Program-made: the position numbers and the translations under genes | Part shown: positions 7,743-15,140 of the stretch, in pieces | Position numbering within the stretch: position 1 is the first letter of the stretch | Layout: every line of letters starts with the position of its first letter | Notes under the pieces: generated by a model | The model's input: only the letters and a program-made list of their open reading frames with translations | Database searches by the model: none | What the model was told of the DNA's origin: nothing | Origin: Oscillospiraceae bacterium | GTDB taxonomy: Bacteria; Bacillota_A; Clostridia; Oscillospirales; Oscillospiraceae | Direction: 5' to 3' | DNA length: 23,803 nt | Assembly (NCBI GenBank): GCA_017516785.1 | Contig: JAFXAV010000048.1 | Location: 1-23,803 of the forward strand

Positions 7743-7771
7743 TTGACTTTTATTCCGGTTGCCCCTATAAT
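7743..7771 (+). promoter_or_regulatory. Sigma-A promoter of the carboxypeptidase gene
   Basis: TTGACT (7743-7748) and TATAAT (7766-7771) are separated by exactly 17 bases, a near-consensus vegetative promoter. It is divergent from, and about 40 bases away from, the promoter of the DUF2156 gene. The predicted leader is only about 20 bases. Confidence 0.85.
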
Positions 7772-7797
7772 GATTCCCATCAAAAGGAGGGATGATC

Positions 7798-8790
7798 ATG
7801 AGCATATGGAAACGGCCGAGAGTCCTGGCAGCCATCCTGGCGGTGGTCATTCTGATGCTGTGCGTCATGGCCGGGCCTGTCCGGGCAACGGAGACGGTGC
7901 CGGAAGAGACTGTCCCGGAGGTCACGGAGCCGAAGGTTTACACCGTGGATACGGAGTCAGAAGTATATAAAGTATGTGAGGAACTGGCTGCAACCCTGGA
8001 AGCTACCCAGATTCTGGTTTACGATACGGCAAGCGATGAAATTCTCTACTCTAAGACTGTGGAGGGGGAAAAGCTGTATCCTGCCAGTATCACGAAGCTC
8101 TTTTCCTGCTATGTGGCGCTGCAGTACTTGGATCCCGATGAAATCATCACCGCAGGCGATGAGCTGGATCTGGTGGCGCCGGATTCTTCCATGGCCTACA
8201 TCTATAAAAATCAGATGGTTAAGGTAAAAACCGTGGTGGAGGCCATGATGCTTCCCAGTGGCAACGATGCCGCTCAGATTCTGGCCGCCGCTGCCGGACG
8301 GCGGATCAGCGGGGATGAAAGTTTGGGAGCCGAAGAGGCGGTCCGTACTTTCGTTCAGGAAATGAACCGGATGGCTGAAGAACTTGGCTTTGAAAAGAGC
8401 CACTTCATGAACCCGGACGGCTATCATGTGGGCGCCCACTACACCTGCATCAAGGATATGGCCCGGATTGCCAAGCTGGCTCTTGAAAACAAGACCATCT
8501 CCCGGTATATGCGCCTTCTGGAAGAGGATGTGGTTTACGCCAGCGGTCAGACCAACCACTGGAAGAATACCAACAAGCTTTTAGACCCCGAGGGTCTCTA
8601 TTACCGCACCGATGCCATCGGCATGAAGACCGGCCGCACCAGCCAGGCAGGCTACAGTCTGATGTCTGCCTTCAAAAACGGTGACAGCACCCTGGTCATC
8701 GGCATCTTCGGATGCCCCGATGAGAATGCCCGGTTCCGGGATTCTATCCTGATGGTGAGAGCTGTGAAGGATGCGCTGAAGAATCAATAA
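7798..8790 (+). CDS. D-alanyl-D-alanine carboxypeptidase (peptidase S11)
   Basis: A penicillin-binding serine peptidase that removes the terminal D-Ala from peptidoglycan stem peptides outside the cytoplasmic membrane. The 330 residues begin with a signal peptide (KRPR, hydrophobic 9-25, likely cleavage after VRA near residue 30). The catalytic set is complete: SITK at 97-100, SGN at 154-156 and KTG at 277-279. The protein ends soon after the catalytic domain, with no PBP5_C domain or membrane-binding helix, so it may be secreted or held only by its signal segment. I chose ATG 7798 over ATG 7792 because AGGAGG (7785-7790) is seven bases from the former but one base from the latter. It is close to the DacF/DacB group. 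Confidence 0.93.
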   Translation: MSIWKRPRVLAAILAVVILMLCVMAGPVRATETVPEETVPEVTEPKVYTVDTESEVYKVCEELAATLEATQILVYDTASDEILYSKTVEGEKLYPASITKLFSCYVALQYLDPDEIITAGDELDLVAPDSSMAYIYKNQMVKVKTVVEAMMLPSGNDAAQILAAAAGRRISGDESLGAEEAVRTFVQEMNRMAEELGFEKSHFMNPDGYHVGAHYTCIKDMARIAKLALENKTISRYMRLLEEDVVYASGQTNHWKNTNKLLDPEGLYYRTDAIGMKTGRTSQAGYSLMSAFKNGDSTLVIGIFGCPDENARFRDSILMVRAVKDALKNQ

Positions 8791-8793
8791 ATG

Positions 8794-8829
8794 AAAAACC
8801 TGGAAAGCAAATGCTTTCCAGGTTTTTTT
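8794..8829. terminator. Bidirectional intrinsic terminator
   Basis: A long stem (AAAAACCTGGAAAGCA and its complement) is followed by TTTTTTT on the plus strand and by TTTTTCATTTATT on the minus strand. It sits between the convergent carboxypeptidase and RqcP genes and overlaps the rqcP stop codon. Confidence 0.9.
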
Positions 8830-9067
8830 ATACCTCTTTGTACATGGTGGCGGCATCATCCTTGCGGACGGCTTCAGCCACAGCCAGGACCTCTACTGCG
8901 AGAGTCCGGGTACCCAGGGCGATTTCAATTTTGTCGCCCACCTTCACATCATAGCTGGCCTTCACCACGCGGCCATTGACGCTGATGCGGCCGTTATCGC
9001 AGGCTTCATTGGCAACGGTGCGGCGCTTGATGAGACGGGAGACTTTCAGATATTTATCAAGACGCAT
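8828..9067 (-). CDS. rqcP: RqcP/YabO-type S4-domain RNA-binding protein
   Basis: A 79-residue protein made almost entirely of one S4 domain (MRLDKYLKVSRLIKRR, then ANEACDNGRISVNGR). Homologues (Bacillus YabO/RqcP, related to Hsp15) bind stalled 50S subunits and assist RqcH-driven alanine tailing in ribosome quality control. It starts nine bases after the HU gene, a pairing conserved in Firmicutes, and has AAGGAA before the ATG. Its stop lies inside the convergent terminator. The downstream partners common elsewhere (yabP, yabQ, divIC) are absent here. Confidence 0.92.
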   Translation of the reverse strand: MRLDKYLKVSRLIKRRTVANEACDNGRISVNGRVVKASYDVKVGDKIEIALGTRTLAVEVLAVAEAVRKDDAATMYKEV

Positions 9068-9076
9068 ATATTTTCC

Positions 9077-9352
9077 TTACTCTGCCACGATATCCTTCAG
9101 GGCCTTGCTGGCCTTGAACACGGGAACATTGGTGGCGGGAATGTCGATGGCTTCCTTGGTGTGGGGATTGCGGCCGATGCGAGCCTCGCGGGCCTTCACT
9201 TCGAAGGTGCCAAAGCCGGACAGCTGAACCTTCTCACCCTGGCACAGGGAGGCGGTGATGGCATCGAGGGCGGCATTGACCACGCGCTCGGTGTCCTTCT
9301 TGGTCAGACCGGCGCTCATGGAAACAGCGGCGATCAGTTCGGTTTTATTCAT
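9077..9352 (-). CDS. hup: HU family DNA-binding protein
   Basis: A 91-residue histone-like nucleoid protein that binds and bends DNA as a dimer. The family signature GFGTFEVKAREARIGRNPHT at about residues 47-66 is the beta-arm region, with helical MNKTELIAAV at the N-terminus and KASKALKDIV at the C-terminus. The length is the norm for HU. AGAGGA precedes the ATG. It is the first gene of an HU-rqcP pair with a probable promoter in the 94 bases before it. Confidence 0.97.
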   Translation of the reverse strand: MNKTELIAAVSMSAGLTKKDTERVVNAALDAITASLCQGEKVQLSGFGTFEVKAREARIGRNPHTKEAIDIPATNVPVFKASKALKDIVAE

Positions 9353-9384
9353 TTGTTTTCCTCTTTTCTATTTTGGACAGTCGC

Positions 9385-9418
9385 GTATTAAATTATCACA
9401 ACTTTTCCGCAAAAGCAA
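9385..9418 (-). promoter_or_regulatory. Possible promoter of HU-rqcP
   Basis: The gap between the flippase and HU genes is strikingly AT-rich compared with the surroundings. On the minus strand TTGCTT (9413-9418) with TAATTT (9390-9395) at 17 bases, or TTGCGG (9407-9412) with TAATAC (9385-9390) at 16 bases, could serve. Neither is close to consensus. A separate promoter is also expected because HU is usually highly expressed. Confidence 0.35.
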
Positions 9419-9446
9419 GAGAAAAATTGAAGTTTCGGCAAGTTTT

Positions 9447-11042
9447 TTACAGACGCAGCAGACGGGCAATTTTTGCGCCCTTGGGCAGCAGCATGCAGTC
9501 CTCCCGGGTGATGACCTTCAGGGCCAGAACGGCGATGACGTACACCACAACGCCCACTGCAACAGGCAGACCGCAGAGAATCAGACGGCTGGTGATGCCG
9601 AGCAAGGTCAGCACTTTCAGACTGCCCCAGACAAAAATGCCCATGATGGCGGCAGCCAGGAAAGGCTTCAGCAGGTTCTTCAGAATGGCAGGGGGATTCT
9701 CCAGAACCCGCTTCATGGATGCGATATTCAGCACCATGATGCACAGGAAGCACAGCAGTGCGCCGATGGGCGTGCCCACGATGCCGATGTTTTCATTGCC
9801 GGTGAGGATGTAGACCACCACGAGGCGCATGATGCCGGCGATGAACATATTCACAACAGGCACCACCGCATGACCGTGGGCCTGCATCATGGCGTTGGTC
9901 AGCAGAACAACCGCGTTGAACATGATGTTGAAGCCCATGATGGACATCAGCTGGGTGGAGAGGGCCAGGTCAGCGCCGGTGTAGCCGCCCAGAAGCGCGG
10001 TGACGGGGCCTGCAAGAGTTGCAAGTCCGAAGGCACAGGGCATGCAGATGAGGCCCGTGACACGGGCGGCAGATTCTTCCGTAGCCTTTACAGCCTTGTG
10101 ATCCATCAGAGTCAGATGGCTGGTGATGGCGGGGATAATGGAAATGGTGATGGGGGTGATGAAGGCACAGGGCATGTTGTAGATGGTCTGGCTCATATTG
10201 TAGATGCCCTTCATGCTGTCCGCTTCCATCTGGGTGTAACCCAGGCCCAGCAGCTGGCCCATGTAGATCTTGGTTTCCAGCATGGTCAGAATCTGCAGAC
10301 CGGCGGAGCCAATGGTGATGGGAATGGCGATGGCCAGCAGCCGCTTGGCGGTGAGACCGAAGGAATCGGCGGCTTCGTTGGATTCAGGCATCTGAGCATA
10401 GCTTTTTCGGAAGCAGCTGTGCAGATACAGGGAGGACACCAGACAGCTGGCGGTAACACCCAGAATGGCGCCGCCGGCAGCCAGGGGAACGCTCTTGGTA
10501 AAATGCAGGATGGCAAGGGCACCTGCCATGCCCACAATCAGCTTCACAACAGCCTCGATGACCTGGGAAACAGAGGTGGGGAGCATGTTGCTCTGGCCCT
10601 GGAAGAAGCCCCGGAAGGTGCTCATGATGCAGATCAGCAGCACGCAGGGGCCAAGGCAGCCGATGGCGGCCCAGGCGTCGGGCTGGTTCTGGAATACAGC
10701 CAGCTGACGGCAGAAGACCGTCATCAGCAAAGAGCCGGTGATGCCCAGACCTAAGAAGATGGTTCTGGCGGTGGAGTGGATCCGGCGCACCTGGTTATAG
10801 TGGCCCAGGGAGCTTGCCTGGGAGATCATGCGGCTCATGGCAACAGGCAGGCCCGCGGTGGAGATCATCAAAAGTACATTGTAGATCTCATAGGCGGTGG
10901 AGTAGTAGCTGAAGCCCTGCTTGCCGATGATGGCATTGAGGGGGATTTTGTAGATGGCGCCGATGACCTTGACAATGGCGGTGGCCATGGCCAGCATCGC
11001 GGTGCCATAGAGGAAGGACTGCTTCTTGGAGGATTCAGACAT
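9447..11042 (-). CDS. MurJ/SpoVB-like MOP superfamily flippase
   Basis: A 531-residue polytopic membrane protein, hydrophobic nearly throughout with about 14 helices, of the polysaccharide-biosynthesis/oligosaccharide-flippase family. The N-terminus (FLYGTAMLAMATAIVKVIGAIYKIPL, in part) and GYYSTAYEIY-like segment FSYYSTAYEIYNVLL match SpoVB/YabM/YtgP proteins. Members flip lipid-linked cell-wall precursors such as lipid II, either vegetatively or for the spore cortex; sequence alone does not decide which. It is the last gene of the recJ-to-flippase run, two bases after the amidohydrolase stop, with GAAGGA in the overlap. In many Clostridia spoVB/yabM is followed by mazG, HU and rqcP; here mazG is missing. 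Confidence 0.88.
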   Translation of the reverse strand: MSESSKKQSFLYGTAMLAMATAIVKVIGAIYKIPLNAIIGKQGFSYYSTAYEIYNVLLMISTAGLPVAMSRMISQASSLGHYNQVRRIHSTARTIFLGLGITGSLLMTVFCRQLAVFQNQPDAWAAIGCLGPCVLLICIMSTFRGFFQGQSNMLPTSVSQVIEAVVKLIVGMAGALAILHFTKSVPLAAGGAILGVTASCLVSSLYLHSCFRKSYAQMPESNEAADSFGLTAKRLLAIAIPITIGSAGLQILTMLETKIYMGQLLGLGYTQMEADSMKGIYNMSQTIYNMPCAFITPITISIIPAITSHLTLMDHKAVKATEESAARVTGLICMPCAFGLATLAGPVTALLGGYTGADLALSTQLMSIMGFNIMFNAVVLLTNAMMQAHGHAVVPVVNMFIAGIMRLVVVYILTGNENIGIVGTPIGALLCFLCIMVLNIASMKRVLENPPAILKNLLKPFLAAAIMGIFVWGSLKVLTLLGITSRLILCGLPVAVGVVVYVIAVLALKVITREDCMLLPKGAKIARLLRL

Positions 11043-11044
11043 GA

Positions 11045-12367
11045 TTATTCCTTCTTTCCGTCGTCAAACAGTCTGGGCAGAGCGTAATTGGTCAGTTCTT
11101 CCACCACTTCCTTCAGGTCGATGGTGGGGAAGCTTCCGTTCTGGTAGAGAATCTTGCCCCGAACCATGGTCATAGCCACGTCACCGCCCTTGGCAGACCA
11201 GACAAGGCCGTTGAGCACATTGTGGCAGGGGATCAGATGGGGCGCGGAGAAGTCGATGAGGCACAGGTCAGCGTCCATGCCTTCCTTGATCATGCCGCAT
11301 TCCTCGGCACGGCCCTGGGCACGGGCACCACAGACGGTGGCCATCATCAGGGCAGCGGGGCTGGGCAGGGCGGATGCATTGCCGGAGGTTGCCCGGACGG
11401 ACATGGCAGCGCCCCGGAGGACTTCGAACATATCCAGGTTGCCGCACTCAATGGCGCCGCCGGTGCCGAGGGCCACATTCATGCCGGACTTGACGCAGTC
11501 CAGAATGGGAGTGGTGGGGCGGCCTGCCTTGGCATCAGCCAGGGGAGTGGCGACGGCTGAGACTTTTTTCTTGCCAAGCATCTTCCGCTCGTGTTCTTCC
11601 AGATATGTACAGCCTGATGCGGTGGCGGGAACGGCGAAGAGACGGTGGCAGTTTAAGAGTTCGCCGGGGCCCATGCCGGTGCGGTCCAGGCAGGAGTCCA
11701 CTTCGCTCTGGGTTTCAGCCAGATGCAGCTGCATGCCGATACCCTGTTCGACTGCGTATCCAGCCAGAGCTTCCCAGAGCTTATAGTTGCTGGTGTACTC
11801 GGCGTAGATGCCGGCATCGATTTTGATGCGGCCATCTTCGTGATTGTGCCACTTGTCGACAACCTTCACCAGCTCCTGGCACTGCTCATCGGTGTCGAAG
11901 TCGAATTCCTCATTCTGGTCGATGAAGCGGTAGGAGGACAGAGCGAGGTTAGCCTTGATGCCGGACTGGGCAACAGCCTCGGCGGTGGCGGCGGGGTAGT
12001 AGTAGAGGTCGGAGACGGAGGTCACACCGAAGCGTAAGGATTCGGCAATGCCCAGCAGGGCAGCTGCCTTGGCGCTGCGGGAGTCCATCTTGGCTTCCTT
12101 CTTCAGCTGGGCATCCAGAGCTTCGTGGCTTGCCAGGTCATCGCTGAGGCTCCGCAGACCGGTGGTTGCCAGATGCGTGTGGCAGTTGATGAGACCGGGG
12201 ATGACCACCATGCCGGTGCCGTCAATGATGGTTTTGGGCTGCTCGTTGGGGGCGACTTTGGAAACGGAGGCAATCTTGCCGTCCTTGATTCCCAGGAACG
12301 CGCCAAAGAGCACATCCATTTTTTCGTTCATGGTCACGATTGTGACATTGGAAATCAGAGTGTCCAT
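11045..12367 (-). CDS. Amidohydrolase homologue with altered active site
   Basis: The 440-residue protein has the fold and order of the ATZ/TRZ-MtaD branch of amidohydrolases (5'-methylthioadenosine/S-adenosylhomocysteine deaminases). The N-terminal metal pair is present (NCHTHL, H63 and H65), as are H215 and E218 in QLHLAET. Two usual active-site residues are not: the catalytic His of the AHC motif reads SGC (residues 251-253, GGC codon), and the metal-binding Asp of GTDG reads GTGG (G303, GGC codon). The HNP motif after the AHC also reads ATP. The frame is intact and the C-terminus normal, so this is not simple decay. It may be a non-catalytic or re-purposed protein. Its start overlaps the hemZ stop by one base (TAATG). 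Confidence 0.85.
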   Translation of the reverse strand: MDTLISNVTIVTMNEKMDVLFGAFLGIKDGKIASVSKVAPNEQPKTIIDGTGMVVIPGLINCHTHLATTGLRSLSDDLASHEALDAQLKKEAKMDSRSAKAAALLGIAESLRFGVTSVSDLYYYPAATAEAVAQSGIKANLALSSYRFIDQNEEFDFDTDEQCQELVKVVDKWHNHEDGRIKIDAGIYAEYTSNYKLWEALAGYAVEQGIGMQLHLAETQSEVDSCLDRTGMGPGELLNCHRLFAVPATASGCTYLEEHERKMLGKKKVSAVATPLADAKAGRPTTPILDCVKSGMNVALGTGGAIECGNLDMFEVLRGAAMSVRATSGNASALPSPAALMMATVCGARAQGRAEECGMIKEGMDADLCLIDFSAPHLIPCHNVLNGLVWSAKGGDVAMTMVRGKILYQNGSFPTIDLKEVVEELTNYALPRLFDDGKKE

Positions 12368-13797
12368 TAAAGACTTCCTTTCATCAGTTCAAAAAGCTTT
12401 TCCTTCTGGGAAAGTACGCAATCGAGCATTTCAATGTACTGCTCGGGGAATTTGGGGTTGTGGAACCGTTCGATTTTGCCTCCGGGGAGATTGACCTTGT
12501 TCATTCCACCGCCGCCCAGGGAGATGATGGTGTGAACTTCCTCCATCATATAGATGTTGTAGAGGCAGTCCAGATTGTCCTTGCTCCAGCCCACATTTTC
12601 GAAGGAGCCGGACATGTACTTCTGGCGGTAGAGGTAGTAGGGTTTGTAACCCAGCTCCCGCAGCTTACCGTTGGCGTAGGCCACCATTTCGGTGACTTCC
12701 TCGGCGGTGGGCAGCTGAACTCTCCGCTCGAAGAGGTCGGCGCCCTTTTTCAGGGCCAGTGTGTGAACGGTGATGTTGGCGGGATTCAGGGCAGCTACGG
12801 CGTCGAGACTTCTGCGGAAGCCTTCCACTGTGTCTTCGGGAAGACCTGCAATCAGGTCCATGTTGATGGCCTTGAAACCGGCGGAGACGGCTTCGCCGTA
12901 GGCCCGAACCACGTCGCTGGCCTTGTGGGGCCGTCCGCAGGCCCGGAGGACATGGTCTTCCATGGTCTGGGGATTGATGCTCATCCGGTCGGCGCCATGT
13001 TCGAAGATGGTGCGAAGCTTCTCTTCACTCAAAGTGTCGGGACGGCCGCCTTCCACAGTGAATTCAATGCACCGGGACAGGTCAAAGGATGCGTGGATGC
13101 AGTCTAAAAGCCGGGCCATCTGAGAAGATGTCAGGGTGGTGGGGGTGCCGCCGCCGATGTAGACGGTGCGCACCTTCCGTCCGGACTCTGCAAGGAGCTG
13201 TCCGGTGACTTCGATTTCCTTGAGAAGGGCCTCAAGATACGGCTCCACCAGTTCCGTCCGCTTGCCGATACTGCGGCTGACGAAGCTGCAGTAGGTGCAG
13301 CGGGTGGGGCAGAAGGGGATGCCCACATAGAGGGATACGTCGGTATCCTCCAGTAAATTGGCCGCCCGGACGGTGGAAACCGAGCAGTCCACCGCCAGCT
13401 CCCGGCGCTGCGGGGTGACGTAGTAAACATCCCGCAAGAGTTTTCCGGCACTTTTGGGCGTGCCGCCCTGCAGGATGTGCTTGGTGGATATTTTGGTGGG
13501 GCGGACGCCGGCAAGAGCACCCCAGGCAGGTTCGTAACCGAGAAGCTGAATGGCTGCAAGATAATAGCTCTGCTGCAGCACTCGGCGGCGCAGGCGCACG
13601 GACTCTTCCGCTGCCTTCAGGCGGCGGGAAGCGGTGACGGTGCGGCCGTCCACTGTGATTTTGGTGGAGGCGGTGAGCCAGGTTTTGCCCCGGTGTAAGG
13701 CAGAGACAGCTTCGCCCTCGGTTCCTTCGGGGAAGAGGGACATCTGCAGCTGCTCCACGGCATAACGGTCGTCATGACCGATCAGTGTCAGTTTCAT
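12367..13797 (-). CDS. hemZ: Radical SAM coproporphyrinogen dehydrogenase HemZ
   Basis: A 476-residue HemN-like radical SAM protein annotated in Bacillus as the oxygen-independent coproporphyrinogen III oxidase HemZ. The iron-sulfur cluster motif is C163-x3-C167-x2-C170 (PFCPTRCTYCSF), followed by the SAM-contact YIGGGTPTT segment. The roughly 150-residue N-terminal extension before the cluster is the HemZ hallmark, and LIAGLPEDT and the C-terminal LGGGGMNK segments fit too. Its place after rel-dtd-MBL is the usual Firmicutes order. No other haem genes are in the window, so the pathway it serves is unproven. A hairpin repeat fills the gap to the upstream MBL gene. Confidence 0.92.
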   Translation of the reverse strand: MKLTLIGHDDRYAVEQLQMSLFPEGTEGEAVSALHRGKTWLTASTKITVDGRTVTASRRLKAAEESVRLRRRVLQQSYYLAAIQLLGYEPAWGALAGVRPTKISTKHILQGGTPKSAGKLLRDVYYVTPQRRELAVDCSVSTVRAANLLEDTDVSLYVGIPFCPTRCTYCSFVSRSIGKRTELVEPYLEALLKEIEVTGQLLAESGRKVRTVYIGGGTPTTLTSSQMARLLDCIHASFDLSRCIEFTVEGGRPDTLSEEKLRTIFEHGADRMSINPQTMEDHVLRACGRPHKASDVVRAYGEAVSAGFKAINMDLIAGLPEDTVEGFRRSLDAVAALNPANITVHTLALKKGADLFERRVQLPTAEEVTEMVAYANGKLRELGYKPYYLYRQKYMSGSFENVGWSKDNLDCLYNIYMMEEVHTIISLGGGGMNKVNLPGGKIERFHNPKFPEQYIEMLDCVLSQKEKLFELMKGSL

Positions 13798-13816
13798 AAC
13801 ATTTCCTCAGTTGTAG

Positions 13817-13990
13817 CCTTGGCCCCCTCTTTGAGGGGGCTGTCAGCGTGAGCTGACTGGGGGAGTGCCGCTCGTTCGATGGGACACTCCCTCCGTCTCG
13901 CCTTGCGGCGAGCCACCTCACCCAAAGGGACTAAGCGTCCGTAAGCCGCGATGCGGCAACGGTCGCTAAGCCTCAAAGAGGGAGGCAAGG
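13817..13990 (+). mobile_element. MITE-like hairpin element within the operon
   Basis: A 174-base non-coding element bounded by imperfect terminal inverted repeats: CCTTGGCCCCCTCTTTGAGG (13817-13836) and the complement of 13971-13990, identical at 18 of 20 positions. Inside are hairpins H1 (13822-13840), H2 GTCAGC/GCTGAC (13842-13857), H3 GGGAGTG/CACTCCC (13861-13891), H4 CTCGCC/GGCGAG (13897-13912) and a long imperfect stem (13934-13967). It shares H1, H3 and linkers with the copies at both window ends. No target-site duplication is obvious. It occupies nearly the entire MBL-hemZ spacer and ends eight bases before the MBL stop codon. Confidence 0.8.
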
Positions 13991-13998
13991 CATCTGTT

Positions 13999-14622
13999 TC
14001 AAACAGATTCGTTCATGTAGGGATTATACCGTTTTTCCCGCGCCAAAGTGGTCGAACCGCCGTGGCCGGGGTAGACGGTATAGTTTTCTTCAATTTGGGC
14101 CAGACGGCGGAGGGATTTTTCGATGGTGCCCCAGTCGCCGCCGGGCAGGTCGGTGCGGCCGCAGCCTTCTTTAAAAAGGGTGTCGCCGGAGAAGAGGGCA
14201 TCGCCGCAGAGGTAGCAGACGGAGCCCCAGGTGTGGCCGGGGGTTTCGAGAACTTTGAAGGTCAGACCGCCAGCGGTGATTTCCTCCCCCTCTTCGCAGA
14301 ACTGCACCTCTGTAAAGTCGCACTTTGCGATGGGGTAGAAATAGGCGTTGATGGGATCTCTGGGTCTTGCCCAGTCGGATTCCCGCATCCAGAGCCGGCA
14401 GTGCGTTGCCTTGACGATTTCCTTCACGGCGCCCACATGGTCAAAATGGCCGTGGGTCAGCAAAATGGCATCCACCGTCAGACCCAGCCGGGCCGTCTCT
14501 TCCAGAATGACCCGGGGGAAATAGCCGGGGTCGATGATGCAGCAGGTGCTGCCCGCATCATCGGATACGATATATGTATTGGTCTGGTAGGCGCCCAGGG
14601 GCAGGGTGTGGATTTTCATCAT
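13999..14622 (-). CDS. MBL-fold metal-dependent hydrolase (glyoxalase II-like)
   Basis: A 207-residue metallo-beta-lactamase-fold protein with all metal motifs: THGHFDH (H57, H59, D61, H62), H130 in TPGHTWGS, D147 in SGDTLF and H187 in YPGHGGST. This branch is annotated as hydroxyacylglutathione hydrolase-like (YqgX/YcbL type); the natural substrate is not established. It starts three bases after dtd with GGAGG inside the dtd end, which is typical of the conserved rel-dtd-MBL-hemZ order. Either of two adjacent ATG codons could be used; I took the first. The C-terminal codons abut the hairpin element. Confidence 0.93.
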   Translation of the reverse strand: MMKIHTLPLGAYQTNTYIVSDDAGSTCCIIDPGYFPRVILEETARLGLTVDAILLTHGHFDHVGAVKEIVKATHCRLWMRESDWARPRDPINAYFYPIAKCDFTEVQFCEEGEEITAGGLTFKVLETPGHTWGSVCYLCGDALFSGDTLFKEGCGRTDLPGGDWGTIEKSLRRLAQIEENYTVYPGHGGSTTLAREKRYNPYMNESV

Positions 14623-14625
14623 GGA

Positions 14626-15093
14626 TTATTTCCTCCGGGGTTCATACATCAGCTGGTCGGTGTCCAGAATCAGGGTGACGGGGCCATCGTTGACGGACTC
14701 CACCTCCATGTGAGCGCCGAAGCGGCCATGCTGGGGAGGATAGCCCAGTTCCTTACAGACGGAGAGGAATTTTTCATAGAGGCGCTCTCCCAGCTCGGGG
14801 CCTGCGGCCTCGGCAAAGCTGGGACGGCGACCCTTGCGGCAGTTACCAAAGAGGGTGAACTGGCTGACAACCAGCACCTCACCGCCTACAGCATCCAGGC
14901 CTAGATTCATTTTTTCGTTTTCATCTTCAAAAATCCGCAGTCCCAGGGCCTTTTCGGCCAGGTAGCGGCATTCCTTTTCGGTGTCATTGGGGCCAACGCC
15001 CAGCAAAATCAGAAAACCTCTGCCGATTTTGCCCACAACTTCACCGTCAATGGTGACGGAGGCGGATTTGACTCTTGTTAATACAGCGCGCAT
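14626..15093 (-). CDS. dtd: D-aminoacyl-tRNA deacylase
   Basis: Dtd hydrolyses D-amino acids (and glycine) mischarged onto tRNA, a proofreading step in translation. The 155-residue protein is slightly longer than average (about 145-150). The two active-site signatures are present: SQFTLF at 77-82 and the Gly-cisPro motif NDGPVT at 135-140. It lies 47 bases after the rel stop, a gap occupied by a strong hairpin, and its AAAGGA ribosome site comes immediately after that hairpin. Confidence 0.96.
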   Translation of the reverse strand: MRAVLTRVKSASVTIDGEVVGKIGRGFLILLGVGPNDTEKECRYLAEKALGLRIFEDENEKMNLGLDAVGGEVLVVSQFTLFGNCRKGRRPSFAEAAGPELGERLYEKFLSVCKELGYPPQHGRFGAHMEVESVNDGPVTLILDTDQLMYEPRRK

Positions 15094-15107
15094 ATGTTGT
15101 TCCTTTC

Positions 15108-15131
15108 AAGGCTCCCCGTAAGGGGAGCCTT
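15108..15131. repeat. Intercistronic hairpin between rel and dtd
   Basis: A perfect 10-bp stem (AAGGCTCCCC/GGGGAGCCTT) with a four-base loop. On the transcribed minus strand it is followed by GAAAGGAAC rather than a T-run, so it is not a standard terminator. It ends just before the dtd ribosome binding site and could act as an mRNA stability or processing element, or be a remnant of a palindromic repeat. Confidence 0.7.
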
Positions 15132-15140
15132 AATCGATAC

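Noticed and set aside
9255..10754. Plus-strand open frame of 499 codons
   Set aside because: It lies antisense to HU and the flippase, is rich in Gln/His/Gly, and has no recognisable family features. It is a shadow.
13951..14904. Plus-strand open frame of 317 codons next to the hairpin element
   Set aside because: It starts in the repeat and runs antisense to the MBL and dtd genes. It does not encode a transposase or any recognisable protein.
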